Below are positions 1 to 10,319 of a stretch of DNA of 64,000 nt, one piece after another; the stretch's first letter is position 1; each line of letters begins with the position of its first letter. The notes under the pieces are model-generated. The model had not been told where the DNA came from. It searched no databases and worked only from the letters and a program-made list of their open reading frames with translations. The stretch lies in NCBI GenBank assembly GCA_037126765.1, contig JBBCBC010000001.1, forward strand, positions 23,454,622 through 23,518,621, given 5' to 3'. The translations under genes and the position numbers were made by a program. The DNA is from Stenogyne calaminthoides (taxonomy: Eukaryota > Streptophyta > Magnoliopsida > Lamiales > Lamiaceae).

Positions 1-777
1 CGATTTCGGCCTTGATCAGGAATTCATTAGGTTCGTGCCCTATTCTTAGGTCGAGGTCGATGTAGGTTCTTTTTCTATTTTTCCTTGTCTCACTTAATTC
101 TTCATTCTGTTCATTGGTATCTATTACAAGTGTTTGTTTGGCAGGTACTAGTGCAGAATTGAAAGGAGACGAAGAGTAAATCAAACAACCTCTCGCATCA
201 ACTTGATCACCCTTAACGGTGCCGACCACCCCACTCTTAGTGGGAAACTTTACACAGAAATAGAAAGTAGAGGACGCAGCCTCGAATTCATGTTCAAAAG
301 GCCTCCCCAGGAAACCATTGTAGGTTCTGGGGAGGTCGACTACTAAAAAATCTAAAAGCCTAGTTGCCCTAACCTCACTATTTAGCGTAGAGACCAGCTC
401 AACGGCCAGCCGAATCATCCCAGTGGGCCTCACAATTGCGTCACCAAACCCCTTCACGATGTGGTCGCACGGGGTGATATAGGCATTATAGTCCCCGAGC
501 TGATCCAGGGTTTTCTTGAAAAGGATGTTGCAGAAGGCACTCGCATCGACCAGAAGTCGGCACACCGTAGTCCCCATGATGTTGGCCCGAATCAACAAGG
601 GATCGACATTGGGGTAGACTACCCCAGCCTTGTCCTGTTCTCCGAACTCGATAGTACTGGACTCTTCCCCCATGGTGAGGACAGGCAACACCATCTTCCT
701 GGCGTTCTCTATCTCCCTTATTTCGGCTTTCATTTTCCGCTTGGAGGAGGGGCTGGAGGCTAGCCCCCCAACAATCC
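1..777 (-). pseudogene. Element 1 pol N-terminal part with retroviral-type aspartic protease, inactivated
   Basis: The minus-strand translation around 480-600 reads IMGTTVCRLLVDASAFCNIL. This aligns with the protease of element 2 (IMGVTVYCLLIDNGSFCNIL at about 6090-6180). The catalytic D-(T/N)-G-S motif is D-A-S-A here, so the conserved Gly is gone. This protease would cleave the Gag-Pol polyprotein. No long open frame remains on this strand, and the antisense open frames in the region are shadows. The domain continues off the left edge. Confidence 0.75.
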
Positions 778-2494
778 CTAGGGGGAGAGAGTGTGTATCA
801 TGCGATCCCCCGCATTCTCTGGCATGGGCAGGACAGGTCGCTCTCCCTGCCTCGCCCCCTGGTTGTCGTTCCTGCGGGGAAGTTCTTCTTGTTGGCGTCC
901 TCTCGGAGCCTGGTCGCCGTTCTTCTGAGGTCGCTTGATGAACTCGTCAAGCAGGCCGTCCTCATACAGTCTCCAGAGCTGAGGCAGCAGATCCTTGCAC
1001 TCACTGGTATAGTGCCCGGTTTGCTCGTGAAAGTGGCAATACTTATTGGGGTTATGCCTGCCCTTGTTCTTCACTGGGCGAGGCGGGAGGAGCAGTTCCC
1101 GTTCCCGAATCTAGGTGAAAATGTTTCCGGGGGTCATGCCCAGAGCGTCCATCAATTTCACCGGAATGCTTTCCTCAAAAGGCTTGAAGCTTCCGGGCGG
1201 CTTGTACTGCGAAGAAGGCTTTTTGGAACTTTTCTTGGGCTCCGCGACCTCCTTAGTCTCAGATAGTCGGGATTCCAAGAGCTCCGCCATGTGTATCAAG
1301 TCGCTAGCTCACCTCTGAAAGTCAGCATAGCTAGTCGGGTACTCTGCCGTCATGCGCCGCCAGAGTTTGGTCCCCTTCCTCAGGCCGGAGACAGCCCCAG
1401 TAATTTTGCTTCATCTCCAATGGGATCTCCTTCCAAAATCAGCTTGTCAATCCTCTCAATGTAAGACCGATCGGATTCAGTATCCCCCTGATGGGTGTTC
1501 ATCAGGCACTGCCTGATTGCAGGTCGGGGTGCCAGGGCAGTAAAGTGCGTTAAGAATAGGCGAGCGAGCTGCTCGAAAGTGTCCACTGACTGAGGCGGCA
1601 GAGAGGTGAACCATTGGTGAGCCTGGTCGCTCAGGGTTAGAGAAAACAGCCGACATTTGGTCGCATCAGTGGTGCCCATAGAGGCCATGTACGAGTTGTA
1701 CTTCACTATATGGACCCTTCGGTCCGTGCTGCCACCGTAGCGATCCAAGGTCACGACATTAATCTTCCTCTGGGGAGCCGCCAAGGTGACCAAAGTTCCA
1801 AGTGGGGAGTCCGGGACGGCGAGGAAAGGGTCTGTCCCCACTGGCCCATTTCGACTCTCCATGCGCTCCATCAGTTGCTTGACCGTGCGGTTCAGCGCTG
1901 CGACCTGAGCTTCGTGGCGGTCAGTGGTCGCCTTCGCCGCCGGGGGTCGCCGCAATGCACGGCCGACCCCCTCTGTAAGTCATTGTGGTGGAGGTTTAGT
2001 GCGAGGGCGAGGTCGCGCTCCACCTGCTCAGCGTGACGAGGCTCAGATTGTGTCTCATCTTCCACTTTCCTCGGGGATTGCTGACCCCCGAGGTCGCCAA
2101 GTTGGTTGAACACATTGTTCGACCCTGCCGGCCTCCGGAGGAGCTGGCGATTGCGGACCAGGGCGTGTCTGGCCAGATCGTAGGCCAGTTGTCCCACCAA
2201 ATGCCCCTTTTGGGCTTGAGCAGCCTGTTTTTTTTAGGGTCTGACCTCCTGGGTGGCCTTCTTAGGGGTAGGCTGCACGTTCTCCTCGTCAAACGCGAGA
2301 TGTTTATTGTTGAGGATGGCCATCACGGCCTTTGCGTCCTCGGGCGTTTGCACCAGGTTCCACCAGTCAGGGGTCATCAATGGGTCTTGCTGGCGAGCGC
2401 GATGGGAGCCAGACCGTTGAGAGCTCATAGAGGCCTCGCGCCCATCGCGGGCGTCCAGATCATGCCCGTTCAGATTGGCTTGATTGCTCGCCAT
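778..2494 (-). pseudogene. Element 1 gag (broken capsid/nucleocapsid gene)
   Basis: Several minus-strand segments together make up a Ty3/gypsy Gag: an N-terminal segment (2234-2494), the Retrotrans_gag core (1380-1955, with AHQWFTSLPPQSVDTFEQLA and SDRSYIERIDKLILEGDPIG), and a C-terminal part with a CHFHEQTGHYTSEC zinc knuckle (778-1074). The segments lie in different frames separated by stops and frameshifts. The same core and knuckle occur in element 2, so the two are related families. The start Met at 2494 lies about 80 bases downstream of the primer site, as expected for gag. Gag would form the virus-like particle; this copy cannot. Confidence 0.85.
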
Positions 2495-2558
2495 TGGTAT
2501 TGATCAGCGATGAGATGGGTTTTCCTTCGAACAAAGTGATTTCGCAGGAATTGTAGTT

Positions 2559-2576
2559 CCCACAGATGGCGCCAAT
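2559..2576 (-). promoter_or_regulatory. Primer-binding site of element 1
   Basis: On the minus strand the bases directly after the LTR end read ATTGGCGCCATCTGTGGG. TGGCGCC-type sites are common in plant gypsy elements. The same form (one base different) follows the LTR at 43117, which links this element with the element at 35575-43799. Confidence 0.8.
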
Positions 2577-3169
2577 TGTTGTACCCATCTTGATCACCGG
2601 CGAACAAACAAGTGAATTTGTTAAGTTCCGATCAAGATAATGGCGAAAGCAATAAATATGACACACGATTTGATTACCCATTTCGTCTTTGGAATAGACT
2701 ACGTCTAGGGGCACCAAGCCAGGATATTTTCTGTATTATTTCTGCCTAGGATACTAAGAGTTCGATCCTTTACAATGTACATTACAAGTGATATTTATAG
2801 ACATAGAACTAGGGCTACGATCTTCGTGGGCTTTTCCCTCGTGGACCAACTAGGGTTTCCTTTCTTGCTCCGTAAGTCGCGCTTGTAGATATGCTTTCCC
2901 TGGTTATATCCCGAGAAATCCGCCTCATCATAACTGCCCGAATCTTGTCCATATTTATCTCTAACCGAAGTTGCGACTTCTTCGACCGCGATGTCCAATT
3001 CTTTCGAGTCGCTCAGCGACTTCTTTGCCATGTCAAGTCGCAAGCGACCTTCTGAGACTTCAAAGTCGCCTCCCGTCCTGTTCCAGCTGGATGAAGTCGG
3101 ATAGCAAACTAAATATGAGATTATCCAATCCCAAGCCTCCATTAAACCGAGTTATTTCCCCCTACAACA
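2577..3169 (-). repeat. 5' LTR of gypsy element 1 (593 bp)
   Basis: It begins TGTTGTA and ends TACAACA, a perfect 7-bp terminal inversion with canonical TG..CA ends. The primer site abuts one end and element 2 coding sequence abuts the other. The partner 3' LTR is outside the window, so insertion age cannot be estimated. Confidence 0.9.
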
Positions 3170-3767
3170 GCCACGGACTATAGATCGGGGTTAGCTCCTC
3201 TGGAGCGACCTTGATTTTCAGGGCGAAGACCTAACATCGCTGACAGGTCTTGGTATACTCGAGGGTGTATTTCTTCATGGTTAACCAGAAATAACCTTGC
3301 CGCAGGATCTTGTGAGCGAGTGTGTTACCTCCTCCGTGGCTGCCGCATACTCCCTCGTGGATTTCTTTCATGATTCCCTTGCCGACCTCCGAGGTAACAC
3401 ATTTTAGCAAGGGGAGCACGAAACCTCGCTTGTACAATTGACCGTCGATAATAACATATCTGCATGCCCTTACTTGAAGTCGTTGAGCCTCGATTTTATC
3501 CTCAGGGAGTTTGCCATCTCGGATGTACTTCACGATCGGGGTCATCCAATCGTCCTTTCCTAGGTCGACTTGTGCTATGAGGATCTGGTTGCATGATGGG
3601 GCAGCGAGCCGAATGATCGTGATATCGGACATATCAGCTCCCCCTTCGGAGGTCGCTAAGCGAGCTAGAGCATCCGCCTGTGTGTTTTCTTTCCTGGGGA
3701 TCTGGATAACGTCGACCTGCTCGAACCTCGAGATTAAATCCTGAGCGACTTTGCGATAAATAACCAT
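3170..3767 (-). pseudogene. Element 2 integrase, N-terminal zinc domain, cut by insertion
   Basis: The minus frame 3231-3767 carries the tail of RNase H/linker and then the HHCC zinc-binding domain: H of EIHEGVCGSHGG, H of LAHKIL, and the CQRC pair. After an in-frame stop just past CQRC the frame resumes with ALKIKVAPEELTPIYSPW and ends at the element 1 LTR. In this family the next residues would open the DDE catalytic core, so the cut falls exactly at the start of the core. Integrase inserts cDNA into the genome; this fragment has no catalytic residues. Confidence 0.88.
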
Positions 3768-3789
3768 TTGCTAGTTTCTTGCCTCGTAC

Positions 3790-4573
3790 TCTCCCGACAT
3801 CTGGAAATTGATTATTTGCGAGTTGCAAAAAACCTTCAATCGTCGAACGCCCATCGCCATCGCCATTTCCAGTCCATTGATTAGAGCTTCATACTCCGCC
3901 TCATTGTTCGTGGCCCAAAAATTGAACTGTATTGCGGTGGTGAATGATTTCCCTTCGGGGCTGATTAGTACGACTCCGGCCCCAGCTCACTCGCAGGTTG
4001 ACGAACTGTCGACATATAGTTCCCATGGCTGCCTCACTGTTCTGATCTGCTCGGTTGTGAAAGTTAGCTCTACGAGGAAATTAGCCAGGGCTTGCGCCTA
4101 TATTGCTGTTCGAGGTGCATAAGTTACCCCAAACTAGCCGATTTCAATCGACCACTTGAGACATCTTCCCACTGTATCAGGTCGGTGGAGGATTCATCGC
4201 AATGGTAGCGAGGTCAGGACCTCGACATGGTGATCGAAAAAGTAAGGATGGAGCTTTCTGACACTCGTGACGAGAGCGTAAGCAAGTTTTTCCAAAGGTG
4301 GGTACCTTACCTTAGCTCGGTGTCATTTAGGGTTTGACTCACAAAATAGATCGGCCAGTGCTCTTGCCCCTCAGCTCGGACCAATACGGCGCTTAAAGCG
4401 GTCTCGGAGGCTGCCAGATATAAGTAGAGCGTCTCTCCCGGGATCGGCTTGGCTAAGATTTGGGTGTTCGACAGGTACTTCTTGATGTTCTCGAAAGCGA
4501 GCTGGCTCTGGGAGGTCCACTTGAACTTTTCTTTTCTGATTGCGTCAAAGAATGGTTTGCATTTGTCCCCCAT
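3790..4573 (-). pseudogene. Element 2 RNase H and RT connection domain
   Basis: The segment 4307-4573 reads FKWTSQSQLAFENIKKYLS, typical of the RT-to-RNase H connection, followed by YLAASETALSAVLVR. Further on (about 3880-3990) the minus strand reads GAGVVLISPEG and ATNNEAEYEA, the RNase H motifs with the catalytic Glu in EAEYEA. Stops and frame changes separate the blocks. RNase H would degrade the RNA template during reverse transcription. Confidence 0.82.
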
Positions 4574-5430
4574 GTGTGAGATAAATCAATTCAGCGCGGT
4601 CAAACACCCTGTTAACCTCTGCACTTCCTTAATGCTCCGGGGTGCACTCATATCTAGAACCGCCTTGATTTTGCTCGGGTTTGCTTCGATCCCACGTCTG
4701 CTCACCATATGCCCCAGGAATTTTCCCAATTCCACGCCGAAGTTGCATTTCTTGGGATTCAATTTCATCTTGTATCGCCTTAAAATGTTGAAAGCCTGGG
4801 TGAGCTGCCCCAGATGATCCTCTTTCTTCTCTCTTTTCACCACTAGATCATCTATGTAGACTTACATGGTCTTCCCGATCTGCTCCGCGAACATGCGGTT
4901 GACAAGCCTCTGATAGGTGGCCCCAGCGTTCTTCAGCCCAAATGGCATGCGCTTCCAACAATACACGTCCTTTTCTGTTAAGAAAGAAGTGTTATTTTGA
5001 TCGTTCTCGTGCATGGCTATCTGGTGATAGCCGGCGAAAGCGTCCATGAAGGACATCGCTTCATGCCCCGCGGTGCTATCGATCAGGTGATCGATATGCG
5101 GCATGGGGAAATGGTCCTTGGGACATGCCGCATTCAGGTCTGTGAAGTTGATACACAATCTCCACGAATTATTTGCCTTCTTACCAATACCGCGTTCGCA
5201 ACCCACTGTGGCTTATCGGCCTGCACGATGAGTTTGTTGTCTAGGAGTTTCTTGACCTCGTCAGCCAAGGCGGCATACTTCTCTGGCCCAAACTTTCTTC
5301 TTTTTTGGGAGACTGGTCGCTTGCCCGGATCGATATTGAGCCTATAGCAGACGACCTCGAGATCAATACCAATCATGTCCTCATGCGACCATGCGAAAAC
5401 ATCCAGGTTGGCCTTAAGGAATTCGATCAT
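4574..5430 (-). pseudogene. Element 2 reverse transcriptase
   Basis: RT blocks appear in order on the minus strand: LDNKLIVQADKPQWVANAVL, INFTDLNAACPKDHFPMPHI, SFMDAFAGYHQI, RMPFGLKNAGATYQRLVN, then VYIDDLV with the YxDD catalytic pair intact, and GKFLGHMVSRRGIEANP. A TAA stop lies immediately before VYIDD (about 4863), a TGA stop follows TALN (about 4584), and a frameshift lies near 5150-5200. The enzyme would copy genomic RNA into cDNA; this copy cannot be translated through. Confidence 0.88.
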
Positions 5431-6213
5431 CTAACCCCGCATCTCGCTTGATAAGGTTGTGCCGATGATTACTTCCATATCGGGTCGAGCCTTGCTAATC
5501 GGGACCTTCTCCAATTCTTCGACGGGAGTAGCTCGCTGCCCCAGGGTCCTTCTGGGATCGTCGATTGGCTCATAACCCAGCCTGGGTTCTATGTCGGGCA
5601 ATTCGGGCGGAATCATGGCTCGGTTAGCTTCTTCCACGACATCAGTGACTTTCATCTCTTTGCAAGATCCATTTCCGGGCAATGAGGTTTGATCGCACGG
5701 TGGGCCCTGCGAGGTTGCCAGTACTGTTTCCTTGTCGCACGTTATATGAGTGGTACCCAGATTCGCATCGGCCTGCAACATACATCCCCTGGACATTGCT
5801 TGGTTCCCTTTCACGGTTCCTACGGCTCCTCCCATGGTGGGGAACTTTATGAGGTAATAGTGCGACGACGTGGCCACTCCGAACTCGTGTTCGAAGGGTC
5901 TCCCCAGGAACCTGTTTTAGGTTGAGGGGAGATCGATTATAATGAAGTCGAGCTAGCGAGTAGCCTTTACCTCGGGATCCCTATCCAAAACTAGCTCGAC
6001 TGCCAGGCGGATGATCCCGTAGGGCTTGACCGTGGAATTCCCTAATCCTTTGATGGTGAGCTCGCACAGCTCGACATAATCACCGAAGTTCCCAATTTGA
6101 TCCAGGGCGTTCTTAAATAGGATATTGCAAAAAGATCCATTGTCTATCAGCAGACAATAGACCGTTACCCCCATGATTTTGGTCGAGATCACAATCGGAT
6201 CGTTGTTAGGATA
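5431..6213 (-). pseudogene. Element 2 protease region
   Basis: Minus frame 5953-6192 contains VTVYCLLIDNGSFCNILFKN, the aspartic-protease active-site stretch with D-N-G-S in place of the usual D-T-G-S, followed by the flap-like GYVELCELTIKGLG-type region. The next frame, 5431-5877, holds the protease-RT linker with the conserved-looking GYEPIDDPRRTLGQRATPVE. The two frames are separated by stops. Confidence 0.75.
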
Positions 6214-8077
6214 TTACACGCCGTGCTTATCCTCATCCGAAAAAGTAAGTGAATTAGATGCATCGGTTGTATGGTCGACGGGGCAGCGTATCTGATGGAC
6301 ATTGCCCATGGCGCGTAATTCGGCTTTCCGTCTTCGACGAGATAGATTTAGGGAGGGGAGGATCCCGCCGATCATATCTCCCATCGGCGCGATCATCTGG
6401 ACAGCTCTTCCCGCTGCATTGTTTGGGAAAGGAGGGACTTGCTGTTGACCATTAGTTGCGGGCTTCGCCTGAGGTGGGGCTTGCTGTTGGTTGTTTCCTT
6501 GCCATTTTTTGACGAACTCGTCCAACTTGCCCTCTTCGTACAGCTTCCACAATTGTCTTAAGAGGTCGCGGCATTTGCTCGTGTTGTGGCCGATGCTCTC
6601 GTGATAATGGCAATATTTATTTGGATTCATCTTCCCATCTGTCTTCGTGATCTTCTTGGGCTTTTCTAAAAGCTTTTTGTCCTTGATTTGGTTGAAAACT
6701 TTGTTGGGGTGGTACTTAGGACCTCTGTCAACCTGACTTCGATCTCGCCGCCGAAGGGATTGAAGTTGTTCGCAAACTTGCACTGGTTTCCACCTTTCTT
6801 ATGCGAGCTTTGGGGCTTCGGCTTGGGTTTTTTCATCTCGTCCTCGGTGACTCGCTCCCCAAGTCGCATGGCCAACATTTCGGCCTTGCTGATGTGATTA
6901 CCCATTTTCCATCGAAACTCGACGTATGAGCTCGGATATTCCTTGTACATCAACTTCCACAACTTGGTGTTCAAGCGCAGACCTCGGACTACCCCCATGA
7001 CTTTGGCCTCGTCCCCCATGGGCTCGCCCTCTAGGAGGAGGTTATCAACTCGTTCGATGTAATCGCGATCCGACTCAATGGGACCCTGCTGGACATTGGC
7101 AAAGATTTGCTTGGCCGATGGTCTTGGCACCATTGTGGCAAAGTGGTTGAGGAAAAGGCTAGCCAGTTGGTGAAAGACTAGATGGAGTTCGGGGGGAGAG
7201 CCTTGAACCAACAGTAAGCCTGGACGCCCAAAGTGAGTGGGAAGAGCCGACATTGTGTTGCCTCTGTGGCTCCCATCGAGGTCATGTGGTCGGAGAACTT
7301 CCCGAGGTGAGTGGCCGGATCCGAGTTTCCGTTATACTGATTAATGGAGGTCGTAGTGATCTTGAGCTGAGTCGGCGCGTAGATAATAGCCGGGATCAAG
7401 GGCGAGACCGGGACCAGGACCGAGGTAGCTGGCCCGACCTTTTGATTCACTTGGTCCTGTAGCTCCTTGAGGGTCCTTTTGATGGTTTCGAGCTGGTCGT
7501 TCTCAGGATTATGAGGTCGGGGAGGTACCGGCGTGCCCAATCGATCATGCACGGACACTCTCGGACCCTCGCTCCCCCGAGCTCGGGCTTCATTTCCGAC
7601 CTCAAAAGAGTTCTCCAAATTCCGCCTGACCGTGAACGAGTATGTCTTGGTTATTGCGCGGCGAGCTCGGGGCCTGCGTGGGGCATCACTCCCCAGCCTG
7701 TCGAAGACGGATTCAACCTGGTGTGACTGCTAGGAACTCCCTCCTCTCGGAGAGGGGGTTTCCTCCCGCTGATCGCGGCGACCTTCAGGCCTTTGGAAGC
7801 CAGGCGCGGTAAGGCTAGTTTTAGCCAGTCTGTTTTGAGGCCTCGCGCCCTCGCCCATTTTCCTCTTCCCCCGGGAACCGGAGTTCCTGTGGGATTCCGC
7901 CCGATATTGCGGTCCGCTGCGCTCTCCTGCTAGATCACGCTAACGGCGTCTGAGGATTTTGACGGCTTCCCGGAGGTCTTCGGGAGTTCGGATATCGGCC
8001 AGGTTCTTGAGGGGACCTTCGGTGCTAGATGTGGCCTCCCCTCGATGGCCGGAGGCCTGTGCCCCGACAGAGGCCAT
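6214..8077 (-). pseudogene. Element 2 gag
   Basis: The likely start is the ATG at 8077 (MASVGAQASGHRGEATSS...), 90 bases after the primer site. That frame meets a TAG near 7940. Later frames supply the Gag core: QLASLFLNHFATMVPRPSAK and ESDRDYIERVDNLLLEGEPM at 6666-7253. The C-terminal zinc knuckle CHYHESIGHNTSKC lies in 6214-6783. Several frameshifts break the gene. The core resembles that of element 1, with clear divergence. Confidence 0.85.
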
Positions 8078-8184
8078 ACCGGGTCAGGGGTCCCTTTTCC
8101 GTTGGTGAAGGGAAAAATCCGGTAGGATGATTCAAAAGCGAATCTAGGAATTCACTAGTGAAAGACCCTCCTTGTAGCGCCAAT

Positions 8185-9062
8185 TGTTGATACCAAAAAT
8201 ATGAACAAGGATTCAGAGGTTTATGTTGCTAAGTTTGGCATCAAACTAATAATGATTTGGAGGGATTAAGACTTAGTGAGGAGTAAAGAGAATGTTTTTC
8301 ATTAAATGTGAATGATTGATCTTGAATGCATGAGGGAGTAAAGCATTAAATTTGCAAGAGGAGTTGGGCCAAGGGCCTCTTTTTAGCTTCTTAGAGCCTT
8401 GTAATAAATGGAGAATGTGGAACCTTTAAATGAGTTCTTACTACAAGTATTTATACTTGATATAACATGGGAGTAGATCCCTAGATCCTAGTCTCTAGAC
8501 AATTAATGCAATTTGGCCAAAGTCCTTGATTAGGATCGGCCCAATTGCAGTCCTAATTAATGGCTCTTGTCTCTATTCGCCAGTTCGAGGTCACTGGCGT
8601 CGTTTCTAAGGTCGCCGGTGCTACTTTCGAGGTCGCCCTGCAGGCCCTTTCCCCATCGGTGAATCCGCTTCAGTAACTCGGGAGATCTTCAGGGCACAGG
8701 TCTCCCGTTAAGGAAAGTCTCCCCTGCTCTGGAGCCGCCGGGGGCGCAGATAGGTTGGCACGGTGCCTGGGGTCCCGTGCCGCCCACAGATTTTGGAAGC
8801 CGAGGTCTTTTGCAAGCTCGCCCTCGAGGAGTTCGGGATGTTTTCCGACTTCATCTTTTGGGCCAACCCGGGTTTTTTCCCAGGTCGCCAACATCGCTCG
8901 TCCATCCCTCGAGCCCACGAACTCGCTTCATGGCCCCCACATCTGTACGACCCGGGAGACAGGTGGCAATCACAGGTTAGGGGACCTCGTCAATCTCAAA
9001 TCGCAGGTTAAATCCCCTAAGTGTGGGATCTTCGCACATCTCTAAATAAATCACACACAACA
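8185..9062 (-). repeat. 5' LTR of gypsy element 2 (about 878 bp)
   Basis: The LTR starts TGTTGATACC directly after a primer-site-like ATTGGCGCTACAAGG (minus strand, 8167-8184). It most likely ends at ...ACACACAACA (9062), which gives a TGTTG/CAACA inversion. The outer boundary rests on that inversion alone because the partner LTR is not in the window. Confidence 0.72.
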
Positions 9063-9620
9063 GCGACCATCAAATCCCAAACGCCGTGAGTCGCTGATAA
9101 TCCCACCCACCTCGCAAACACACATCTGGCCGCCGCCGTCTCGCAACCCACCACATACACAAAATATATCACTCAAATTCTCAGAGCTAAATAAATACAG
9201 AAAAAATAAATACAAAATAAAAAAAAAACCCTTACCTTCGTCGCCCCCCGCACCACTGCGCACAACCACGCCTCCGAGGCACAACCCACGCCTCCGCGGC
9301 CCTCGTACACAAATCGTCTTCTCCAAAACCCCCACACGCCGCTGTCAAACTCCACCAACCGCAGCTGAAACCAAACCCTAGTCGTAGATCCACCAAATTG
9401 TGGGAAAATGTTTAGAGAGAGAGGGAGAGGATGGTGGGCGGCGCCTCAGATAGTGAGGGAGAGAGCGGTGGGCGGGTGGGAAGGGGAAAATGGTTTTCTG
9501 AGAAATGAGAGAGAGATGGAACTATGAGAATTAATTGGGGGGAGGGAACGATGGGAATTAATTGGGGGAGGGGGGATGCGGGTGAGTGGACCGAGATTTT
9601 AAGTGTGGGTGGACCCATCT
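9063..9620. other. Non-TE flank, possible beheaded gene 5' end on minus strand
   Basis: No convincing protein is encoded here. On the minus strand a CT-rich stretch (about 9400-9420) and an AGGGTTTGG block are followed by GC-richer exon-like DNA, ending in a good donor-like CGAAG|GTAAGG at about 9232 and a T-rich intron-like run. This looks like a plant 5' UTR exon. The element 2 LTR begins at 9062, so any gene downstream would have been cut off. Evidence is composition and one donor-like site only. Confidence 0.25.
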
Positions 9621-10303
9621 AAAATTGTAATTATAATTTATTATAGGGGTAAAAATATCTTATTTTGTACTTTAGAGTCACTCTTTAATTTTCTTGTACC
9701 TAAGAGTTACTTGTCTCTATTTTTTGTACCTTAGAGTCTTTATTACATATTAATTTAGATGAACCGTGAACCCTAACCTTAAACCCTAAATCATGAACCT
9801 TAAACCATAAACCATTAATCATTCGGGGTCGGGTGAACCATGAACCACTTGGGTCGGGTTCGGATCGAGATGGGTTGTGTTCGGGCCAGGTAAAAAAAAT
9901 TGAAAAAACTTTTTAAAACAAAAAAACACTAAACCCATTCGGGTCGGGTGAACCATAAATCAATCGGGCCGAATTCGAGTCTGGACGAGTTGGGTCCGGG
10001 TCGGATAAAAAACTGAAAAAAGAAAAGCTAAAAAAAATAAAAAAATCCAATTGCATCAATTTTAAATTAATGTAAACGGTGCACGGGAGAATTCGATTAA
10101 TTTCTTGTTTAAAGGAATTAGTTTGATGAATATTTTACCTTCTTTAAATTTTTTATTTAAAAAAAAAAAAACTGTTTTGCCTTCTTTAATTTCATTATAT
10201 CAATAAAAGTGTTTCTTCTTTAATTAAAAAAGAAACCCAATATCCAATTTTTTAAAACAAATATACGACCACAAAAATTTGCAAGTCTTAAAACTGGGCA
10301 GAT
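9621..10303. other. AT-rich intergenic DNA with degenerate 'gggtcgggtgaacc' repeats
   Basis: No gene seen. At 9770-9800 there are telomere-like aaaccctaa/accttaaaccc words. At 9820-10010 the phrase cgggtcgggtgaaccat recurs with variation. A related phrase recurs at 17040-17160 inside the Mutator-like element. 10080-10300 is AT-rich and serves as the upstream region of the gene at 10320. Confidence 0.6.
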
Positions 10304-10319
10304 TGTGTCTCGCCGGCGA

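Larger units (their letters stand above)
1..3169 (-). mobile_element. Ty3/gypsy LTR retrotransposon, element 1 (partial, 5' half)
   Basis: Read on the minus strand this gives 5' LTR (2577-3169), primer-binding site, gag and the start of pol. The rest lies beyond the left edge. The gag type, with a CHFHEQTGHYTSEC zinc knuckle, and the TTGGCGCC-type primer site fit the Tat-like plant gypsy group (inference). It is inserted inside the integrase reading frame of element 2: the element 2 reading stops at the codons for ...PIYSPW at 3170. The target duplication to look for on the far side is GCCAC (3170-3174). Coding frames are broken, so the copy is dead. Confidence 0.9.
3170..9062 (-). mobile_element. 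Ty3/gypsy LTR retrotransposon, element 2 (partial, host of element 1)
   Basis: Minus-strand order is 5' LTR (8185-9062), primer site (8167-8184), gag, protease, reverse transcriptase, RNase H and the integrase zinc domain: the Ty3/gypsy order with RT before integrase. The integrase catalytic core and the 3' LTR are missing from the window because element 1 interrupts the gene at 3170. Every domain carries stops or frameshifts, so the copy is an inactive relic older than element 1. Confidence 0.92.

Noticed and set aside
461..1318. Plus-strand open frames at 461-763, 630-938, 793-1266 and 1115-1318
   Set aside because: They are antisense shadows of the minus-strand gag and protease of gypsy element 1; several begin at GTG rather than ATG.
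8670..9045. Overlapping short frames on both strands at 8.7-9.0 kb
   Set aside because: They lie in the gypsy element 2 LTR; open frames reflect GC-rich composition.
9770..9800. Interstitial telomere repeat
   Set aside because: Only two or three loose aaaccctaa words, not a run; too short and degenerate.
10305..10319. Upstream GTG start adding MSRRR to the acidic protein
   Set aside because: GTG is not a normal plant nuclear start; the ATG at 10320 is used instead.
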